A stretch of 10,979 nt of DNA, from the NCBI GenBank assembly GCA_022561415.1, contig JADFRH010000047.1, forward strand, positions 1 to 10,979, in the 5' to 3' direction. This stretch comes from Planctomycetota bacterium (GTDB lineage: Bacteria > Planctomycetota > Phycisphaerae > UBA1845). Of this stretch, positions 6,617 through 10,979 are shown in pieces (the stretch's first letter is position 1; every line of letters begins with the position of its first letter). The position numbers and the translations under genes are program-made. The notes below the pieces were generated by a model, which was not told the origin of the DNA, did no database searches, and saw only the letters and a program-made list of their open reading frames with translations.

Positions 6617-8074
6617 CTAGGCCGAGCGATCGCGGGGAGCGTCCACGTGGAGCTCGGACGAAGCCGCTATCAGCCTGATCTTCATCCATGCCCGGCAGTG
6701 CCAGCGCCACCAGAGGAACAGGCCGTTGAGGGTGATCAGACCCGAGGCGGCGAGCCAGGGGCCGAGGCTGCCCCAATGTGCGAACTTCACCGCCACGTAC
6801 CAGCCCGCGCCGACAATGATGATCCAGTGGCTCACGATCGAGAACACGGACGGTACAAACGTCTCGCCCGCGCCGCGCAGGGCCGAACTGTAGGTGATAC
6901 CGAGTGCGTCGAACATCAGAAAGAACGCCGCGCAGATCATGACCTGACGGCCAATGGCCATCACCTCGGGGTCGTTGTTGAACCAACCGACGAGCGTGGA
7001 GCCGAACAGCCCGTAGATGAGCGACAGCGTGCCCATGTACGCGAGGATAATCAGCACGACGACGCGCGTTTCCCGAATCGCGCGCTGGGGCTGGCCGGCA
7101 CCGATTGACTTTCCGACCAGCGCGGTCAGGGCTTGCCCGACGCCGTAGGTCGGCAGGAACGCGATCCGCATGTACTGCCAGGCCGTGCTGGTGGCGATGA
7201 GGTGCGCGGTCGAGAACATCGAGCCGATCAGCACGTTCACGAAGATCGCCCAGACGATGACCTCGGAGAGCATCTGCACACCAAAGGGCAAGCCAACGCG
7301 GATAAGGTCGCGCATGCACCGCCACGATGGTCGCCAGGATGTTCGTGATCCGTACGTTGCTGCGAGCTTCGGCGTTAGCAGCGTGACGATCAGGCGGATG
7401 GCGCGGTAGCTCACGGCCGCCAGCGTTCCCCAGGCGGCGCCGGCGATGCCCATTGGCTCGATGCCGAAGTGCCCGAAGATCAGAATGTAGCTGACCACGA
7501 CATTGACGGCATTGGCCTCGATGGCCGACCACATCGTCACCCAGGGGCGATGGATGCCGACGAAGAACCAACCGAAGCCGTAGGCGATGATGGTCGGGGC
7601 GACCGTCAGCAGGGCGACGTTCGTGTAGGCGAGTTCAAGAGACTGGACGGTGGGGTCATGTCCAAACAGCGCGATGAGCGCGGGAAGCCAAGGCCTGGCG
7701 GCCAAGCCGATCACGCCGAATACCGCGGCGATGTAGATGATCTGCCAGGCGTAAGCGCTGGACTGGCGGAACTCTTTTCGCCCCAGCGCTTGGGAGGCAA
7801 ACGTGTTGACCATCGAGGCGATGCCGAGCCCCAGAATGATATAGGACCACATGACGATCTGGGCGGGAAGGATCGCGGCCTGGGCTTCGTCGACGTGCAG
7901 CCAGGTGACCATCATGTAGTCGACCACGTCCATGACGGCGCGCGAGCTCATGGTGATGACCATGGGGATGGCCATGGCGATGACCTGACGCACCTCGGCC
8001 CGGCGCTGTTGCTGCGCTTCGAGGTCGGTCTCCGCGTGAGGGCCGGTCGTGATGTCGGGAGGCTTTTCCGCCAT
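6617..8074 (-). CDS. MATE-family efflux transporter
   Basis: A roughly 12-helix inner-membrane exporter of the multidrug and toxin extrusion (NorM-like) type, which expels cationic drugs or metabolites in exchange for Na+ or H+. From the ATG at 8074 it has 485 residues, within the family range. Two homologous halves can be seen. The first starts VIAMAIPMVITMSSRAVMDV and includes the segment around FASQALGRKE. The second starts IRVGLPFGVQMLSEVIVWAI and includes VGQALTALVGKSIGAGQP, the counterpart of that segment. ALRGAGETFVPSVFSI near the end is also typical. The N-terminal 30 residues are polar and unconserved. The frame extends to a TTG at 8113, but the ATG at 8074 is preferred, although neither has a clear ribosome binding site. 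Substrate is not predictable. It lies upstream of purN with a 36-base gap. Confidence 0.93.
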   Translation of the reverse strand: MAEKPPDITTGPHAETDLEAQQQRRAEVRQVIAMAIPMVITMSSRAVMDVVDYMMVTWLHVDEAQAAILPAQIVMWSYIILGLGIASMVNTFASQALGRKEFRQSSAYAWQIIYIAAVFGVIGLAARPWLPALIALFGHDPTVQSLELAYTNVALLTVAPTIIAYGFGWFFVGIHRPWVTMWSAIEANAVNVVVSYILIFGHFGIEPMGIAGAAWGTLAAVSYRAIRLIVTLLTPKLAATYGSRTSWRPSWRCMRDLIRVGLPFGVQMLSEVIVWAIFVNVLIGSMFSTAHLIATSTAWQYMRIAFLPTYGVGQALTALVGKSIGAGQPQRAIRETRVVVLIILAYMGTLSLIYGLFGSTLVGWFNNDPEVMAIGRQVMICAAFFLMFDALGITYSSALRGAGETFVPSVFSIVSHWIIIVGAGWYVAVKFAHWGSLGPWLAASGLITLNGLFLWWRWHCRAWMKIRLIAASSELHVDAPRDRSA

Positions 8075-8220
8075 GGAGGCCGCATCGCTACCCGTGCGCA
8101 CCTGCGGCGTCAATGGCGGGCGCCGTGATTACACTCTCTCCCTCGCGGGGAGGCACGTGTCTAGCGCGTGGCGGTCCGTCTCCGTGCCGGCCGTAAACTG
8201 TCAAGCCCGGCAAGGAAGAC

Positions 8221-8240
8221 GTCCGGTGCGGGGCCCGGAC
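8221..8240 (-). other. GC-rich hairpin after the glutaryl-CoA dehydrogenase gene
   Basis: GTCCGG (8221-8226) pairs with CCGGAC (8235-8240), 20 bases past the stop of the dehydrogenase gene. On the minus strand it is followed by GTCTTCCTTG, only moderately T-rich, so it is at best a weak terminator. A second small hairpin, CTCCC (8138-8142) with GGGAG (8148-8152), lies nearer the MATE gene. No convincing promoter was seen in the 186-base spacer. Confidence 0.35.
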
Positions 8241-8260
8241 GCTACATCGCGCACGGCGAT

Positions 8261-9424
8261 TCAGAACGCCGCGACGCCGGTGATTTCGCGGGCGACGACC
8301 AGTTGGTGGATCGTCTCGGTGCCTTCGTAGGTGATGACGCTTTCGAGATTGAGGGCGTGGCGGATGGGACTGCACTCGACGCTGATGCCGCCTGCGCCGA
8401 GGATGTCTCGTGCCTCTCGCGCAACGTCGAGGGCCATGCGCACGTTGTTCCACTTGGCCAGTGAGACCTGCGTGTGATGCACGTCGCCTTGGTCTTTGAG
8501 CCGGCCGAGCTGGATGGCAAAAAGCTGCGCAGAGGTGATTTGCCGGAGCATCTCGGCCAGGCGAATCTGCATGTGTTGTTTGTGGGAGAGCGGCGAGCCG
8601 AAGAGGTTGCGTTCCCGGCAGAACTGAAGCGCCTCGGTGTAGCACGCCGTCGCCGCCCCGATCGCGCCCCAGGCGATGCCGAAACGCGCCTGCGTCAGAC
8701 AACTCAGTGGAGCGGAAAGACCCTTGGCGCCGGGCAACTGGTTGGCCGCGGGCAGACGGCAGTTGTCGAAGAACAGTTCGCTGGTGACCGACGCGCGAAG
8801 CGACATCTTGTGGGGGATGTCGCGCGTGGTGTAGCCGGGCGTGCCCTTTTCGACGAGGAATCCGCGGAGTCCCTCGTCGGTGCCGGCCCAGACGACGGCC
8901 ACGTCGGCGACCGAACCGCTGGTGATCCACATCTTCGCGCCGCTCAGTACCCAGTCGTCGCCGTCTTTCTTGGCAACGGTTTTCATCATGCCGGGGTCGC
9001 TGCCGCCGTCGGGTTCGGTCAGGCCGAAACAGCCAATCGACTTTCCCGCCGCCATGGCCGGCAGCCAACGCTCTTTTTGCTCATCGGAACCAAACGCATG
9101 GATGGGGTACATGCACAGACTGCTCTGGACCGAGGCGAAGCTGCGGATGCCGCTGTCGCCGCGCTCGAGCTCCTGCATGATGAGCCCGTAGGCGACGTTG
9201 CTCACGCCCGCACAGCCGTAACCCTCGAAGGTGGGTCCGAACAGGCCCAGCTCGGCCATCTCCGGCACGAGCTCGTCGGGGAAGCGTTCGTGCTCGAAGC
9301 AATCGGCGATGATGGGCAGTACGCGGTCGTCCACAAACCGAGCCACGGCATCACGAATCTGCCGCTCGTCGTCGGTCAGCAGCGATTCAACGTTGTAGAA
9401 GTCGGGCGTCTTGGTGTTGGGCAT
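8261..9424 (-). CDS. gcdH: Glutaryl-CoA dehydrogenase (acyl-CoA dehydrogenase family)
   Basis: An FAD enzyme predicted to oxidise and decarboxylate glutaryl-CoA to crotonyl-CoA in lysine, hydroxylysine and tryptophan breakdown, passing electrons to ETF. The 387 residues carry the full family order: an N-terminal helical domain, the FAD segment CFGLTEPDGGSDPG and KMWITSGSVAD, then the C-terminal helices with RFGIAWGAIGAA and ILGAGGI. The catalytic base is Glu367 in YEGT. What separates it from general acyl-CoA dehydrogenases is ELERGDSGIRSFASVQSSL (85-103), where Glu87, Arg94 and Ser98 fall at the numbers quoted for human mature GCDH. The Arg is the residue known to hold the substrate's free carboxylate. 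The start is well supported: ATG at 9424 with GGAG eight bases upstream. Immediate neighbours are not lysine-degradation genes. A non-decarboxylating relative is possible but less likely. Confidence 0.9.
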   Translation of the reverse strand: MPNTKTPDFYNVESLLTDDERQIRDAVARFVDDRVLPIIADCFEHERFPDELVPEMAELGLFGPTFEGYGCAGVSNVAYGLIMQELERGDSGIRSFASVQSSLCMYPIHAFGSDEQKERWLPAMAAGKSIGCFGLTEPDGGSDPGMMKTVAKKDGDDWVLSGAKMWITSGSVADVAVVWAGTDEGLRGFLVEKGTPGYTTRDIPHKMSLRASVTSELFFDNCRLPAANQLPGAKGLSAPLSCLTQARFGIAWGAIGAATACYTEALQFCRERNLFGSPLSHKQHMQIRLAEMLRQITSAQLFAIQLGRLKDQGDVHHTQVSLAKWNNVRMALDVAREARDILGAGGISVECSPIRHALNLESVITYEGTETIHQLVVAREITGVAAF

Positions 9425-9464
9425 TCTGTCATCTCCAGTTGGCTAACGCTCCCCGTCTTTTTGT

Positions 9465-9481
9465 TGGCACTTTCCGTGCCA
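9465..9481. other. Hairpin in the leader of the glutaryl-CoA dehydrogenase gene
   Basis: TGGCAC (9465-9470) and GTGCCA (9476-9481) form a perfect 6-bp stem with a 5-base loop. It lies just downstream of the predicted start of transcription and about 40 bases before the ATG, so it may sit at the very 5' end of the mRNA. The function is unknown; 5' stabilisation is one possibility. Confidence 0.4.
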
Positions 9482-9491
9482 CTCGATACCG

Positions 9492-9521
9492 ATGTTACTG
9501 GCGGTGCATGAGATCGGTCAA
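9492..9521 (-). promoter_or_regulatory. Predicted sigma70-type promoter for the glutaryl-CoA dehydrogenase gene
   Basis: On the minus strand TTGACC (9521-9516) and TAACAT (9497-9492) are spaced by 18 bases, matching the -35 consensus at 5 of 6 and the -10 at 4 of 6. Transcription would begin near 9485, giving a leader of about 60 bases. The rest of the 177-base spacer holds one more hairpin, ACCGCA (9558-9563) with TGCGGT (9569-9574), without a T-run. Confidence 0.45.
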
Positions 9522-9601
9522 AGATTCGGGCCGTTGCGGCAGGGGATATGACGCTGGACCGCATGGTGTGCGGTTCACTTAAGGCGCGATCATCATCGGG
9601 C

Positions 9602-9907
9602 TTAGTCGTTGCGTGGGAGATAAAAATCATTCGTTCGGGCAACATTTCGCGAGGTTTGTTCCGCTTCTTCTTGAAGGTCGCGCTCGATGCGTCTTTGCGT
9701 TCGAACTCCGAAAGCGATGATGAGGGCACCGACAGGAAGCAGAACGAGCGCCGACGGGGGAGAAAAGAACAACATCACCAAGCCGACCAGCATGGTCACG
9801 CAACCGACAACCAGGAAGTACATAGCGTCGGGAAGAAGTATCATCCCAAAGAATAGCATCGCGAGCGGGATGCCGGCGATTTTTCCGAATGCGAAGACCG
9901 TGAACAT
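9602..9907 (-). CDS. Small membrane protein of unknown function
   Basis: A 101-residue protein that I do not recognise. It has three closely packed hydrophobic segments, about 8-25, 28-50 and 53-68 (the last includes ALVLLPVGALIIAFG). A charged, probably cytoplasmic, C-terminal tail follows, rich in Arg, Glu and Asp (RTQRRIERDLQEEAEQ, possibly a short helix). The start is supported by a GGAG ribosome binding site nine bases before the ATG at 9907. It lies downstream of the 132-residue secreted or anchored protein with a gap of about 130 bases and shares its strand. No catalytic motif is visible, and no function is proposed. Confidence 0.65.
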   Translation of the reverse strand: MFTVFAFGKIAGIPLAMLFFGMILLPDAMYFLVVGCVTMLVGLVMLFFSPPSALVLLPVGALIIAFGVRTQRRIERDLQEEAEQTSRNVARTNDFYLPRND

Positions 9908-10035
9908 GATTCAAGACTCCGTGGTGCGTCATCTCCAACTTGAACGCGTAGCGCGATCCAGGGCTTGGGATGCGGAGCGCGTCCCGAGCACGCCGGTTTC
10001 GATTCACACCGGAACGAATCGTTTTCCGAGGCAAA

Positions 10036-10434
10036 CTACATATCGAAAATGCTGTTCTGAGTCACCGCGTCGGTGACCGCGACGACTGCCCCGGTCTTGT
10101 CGTACTCGACCGTAAAGGCCACCGAGGCGGAGTACGTGAACGTGCAAACAAATCCGTACGGGAGGCTACCCTCCGCCAGGCGTTCGTTGATGCGCTCGCG
10201 TGAACACTTGACCCGCGGCGACGGAACGAAGAAAACGATCTCTTCGCCGCGAATTCTCTCAACCTTGCGGTTTATGATGCGGAACTTCTTGGGGTCGCCC
10301 GTGAGATCGCACGCCTGCGAGAAGGACATGCCGGGCGCTAGAGCTGCCCTGGCCTTGAGCCCCTGATCCGAGGGGTCGAACCCTGAAATCCCACCAGAGT
10401 AAAAGACGATTCCGAACACGGCACCGACGAGCAC
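10036..10434 (-). CDS. Hypothetical secreted or membrane-anchored protein
   Basis: A 132-residue protein with a hydrophobic N-terminus (VGAVFGIVFYSGG), suggesting a signal anchor, and a soluble domain outside the membrane. I chose the GTG at 10434 because AGGGG lies eight bases upstream. The frame extends to a TTG at 10452 with no binding site. The segment LAPGMSFSQACDLTGDP followed later by strand-like VAFTVEYDKTGAVVAVTD faintly recalls the BamE/SmpA pattern (a GM-S/T..qV...G.P turn, then a strand with Asp and Gly), but this is only a pattern resemblance. Two Cys residues in the later part (VKCSRERI and GFVCTF) could form a disulfide. The gene follows the acyltransferase, separated by a terminator-like hairpin. 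Confidence 0.62.
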   Translation of the reverse strand: MLVGAVFGIVFYSGGISGFDPSDQGLKARAALAPGMSFSQACDLTGDPKKFRIINRKVERIRGEEIVFFVPSPRVKCSRERINERLAEGSLPYGFVCTFTYSASVAFTVEYDKTGAVVAVTDAVTQNSIFDM

Positions 10435-10462
10435 AAGAAAAACCCCTGGCAATTGCTAGGGG
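10435..10462 (-). terminator. Likely rho-independent terminator of the acyltransferase gene
   Basis: On the minus strand CCCCT (10462-10458) pairs with AGGGG (10447-10443), and after one mismatch GC pairs with GC around loop AATT. TTTTTCTT follows at 10442-10435. This has the stem plus T-run of an intrinsic terminator. The stem includes the acyltransferase TAG stop (10458-10456), and its 3' arm AGGGG is also the probable ribosome binding site of the next gene. Confidence 0.6.
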
Positions 10463-10979
10463 CGTATTGTTTCGGCAAGATCAAGAAGCCTTTTTTCCAG
10501 CAAGTATCTCCGGTCGTTTGCATCCTTCGGCAGATCATCCTTATTGTACGTGAATGGCTCTCCCACCACGATAGTAATTCGGGACTTCCACAAGCGGGGT
10601 AGTAAGGATCCGACCGGCATGATCTTATCTGTGCCCTCAATCCATACTGGCAGGAATTCCGACGCCGCATGCCGCATCAGGAACTCAATTCCCGGACGGA
10701 AATATCCGAGCGCTCTCCCGCCGGATATCCTGTGGCGACGGGTGGTTTTGGCGGTTCGTGTTCCCTCGGGGAAAACCATCAGGTTCTGTCTTTGTTGTAT
10801 GACGCGGAGCATTTTTCGCAATGCCGTGCTGTCGCTTCTTTCTCCCTCTTTGTTGCGGCGTATCGGTATAAGCCGCGCAAAACGCAGGGGTCTCCAGTAC
10901 CACGGGTCGTAATAGTTCTCTTTATCGGCAACGCTCCACGGCATCATCCTGAAGGGCGTGAAGAACCCCTTCGGAGTAA
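10456..10979 (-). CDS. Lysophospholipid acyltransferase (PlsC/LPLAT family), 5' partial
   Basis: A membrane-associated enzyme expected to transfer an acyl chain to lysophosphatidic acid or a related lipid. The frame is open to the right edge, so the start and the catalytic HxxxxD motif lie outside the window; the ATG pair at 10947-10942 is probably internal. Visible conserved blocks are LIPIRR (the second acyltransferase motif, with its Arg), the substrate-binding FPEGTRT (FPEGTR at 10773-10756), and FLPVWIEGTDKIMP with ITIVVGEPF, corresponding to the later motifs. The visible 173 residues agree with the C-terminal part of this family. The true substrate is uncertain, since PlsC-like proteins also acylate sugar lipids or ornithine lipids. 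Downstream is a terminator-like hairpin. Confidence 0.88.
   Translation of the reverse strand, partial: TPKGFFTPFRMMPWSVADKENYYDPWYWRPLRFARLIPIRRNKEGERSDSTALRKMLRVIQQRQNLMVFPEGTRTAKTTRRHRISGGRALGYFRPGIEFLMRHAASEFLPVWIEGTDKIMPVGSLLPRLWKSRITIVVGEPFTYNKDDLPKDANDRRYLLEKRLLDLAETIRP

Noticed and set aside
6519..7571. Long open frame on the minus strand in another phase (350 codons)
   Set aside because: It overlaps the MATE gene in a shifted frame; the product is Arg/His-rich with no membrane pattern, and it runs into purN.
8199..8204. Perfect TTGACA on the minus strand as -35 of a MATE promoter
   Set aside because: No acceptable -10 sequence is found 16 to 18 bases downstream.
8474..9511. Long open frame on the plus strand (345 codons)
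   Set aside because: It is antisense to glutaryl-CoA dehydrogenase, with low-complexity composition and no recognisable motif. Long shadow frames are expected at this GC content.
1..10979. CRISPR array, tRNA, rRNA, riboswitch, insertion sequence, phage or defence genes
   Set aside because: Reading both strands gave no regularly spaced direct repeats, no cloverleaf-like segment and no transposase, integrase or known defence motif.

Overview
The window looks like chromosomal DNA from a GC-rich, Gram-negative-type bacterium, most likely Planctomycetota or a related metagenomic lineage. This is inferred from the mix of genes: a PQQ-like beta-propeller protein, a LeuT-like transporter with a tiny partner subunit, an enlarged alanine/glycine:cation symporter, glutaryl-CoA dehydrogenase, and palindromic repeats in several spacers. 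No rRNA, tRNA, CRISPR array, transposase or phage gene was seen.

Layout. Two genes point right at the left end: a propeller protein cut by the window edge, whose C-terminus ends in a piece of an NAD-dependent epimerase (3-1346), and a rhodanese lipoprotein starting one base later (1348-1926). All other genes point left. Read in their own direction from the right edge they are: a lysophospholipid acyltransferase cut by the edge (10979-10456), a small secreted or anchored protein (10434-10036), a small membrane protein (9907-9602), glutaryl-CoA dehydrogenase (9424-8261), a MATE exporter (8074-6617), purN (6580-5957), an alanine/glycine:cation symporter (5840-4095), a LeuT-like sodium symporter (3926-2310), and its 50-residue partner (2313-2161). 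The partner overlaps the symporter by four bases and is the one clear gene missed by an ordinary length cutoff.

How the genes relate. The symporter-plus-small-subunit pair and the adjacent alanine/glycine symporter form an Na+-driven amino-acid uptake cluster. Glutaryl-CoA dehydrogenase, which acts in lysine/tryptophan breakdown, is close by but has its own likely promoter. The other genes look like separate functions on the same strand. Spacers are short (all under 240 bases) and mostly filled with palindromic elements: an inverted pair after the rhodanese gene, an inverted pair with compensatory base changes between the two symporters, and simpler hairpins around purN, glutaryl-CoA dehydrogenase and the acyltransferase.

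No new multi-gene system (defence, mobile or biosynthetic) is evident. The most unusual items are the mosaic propeller/epimerase gene, the small transporter subunit, the roughly 110-residue insertion in the alanine/glycine symporter, the repeat pairs, and a terminator-like hairpin that contains one gene's stop codon and the next gene's probable ribosome binding site.
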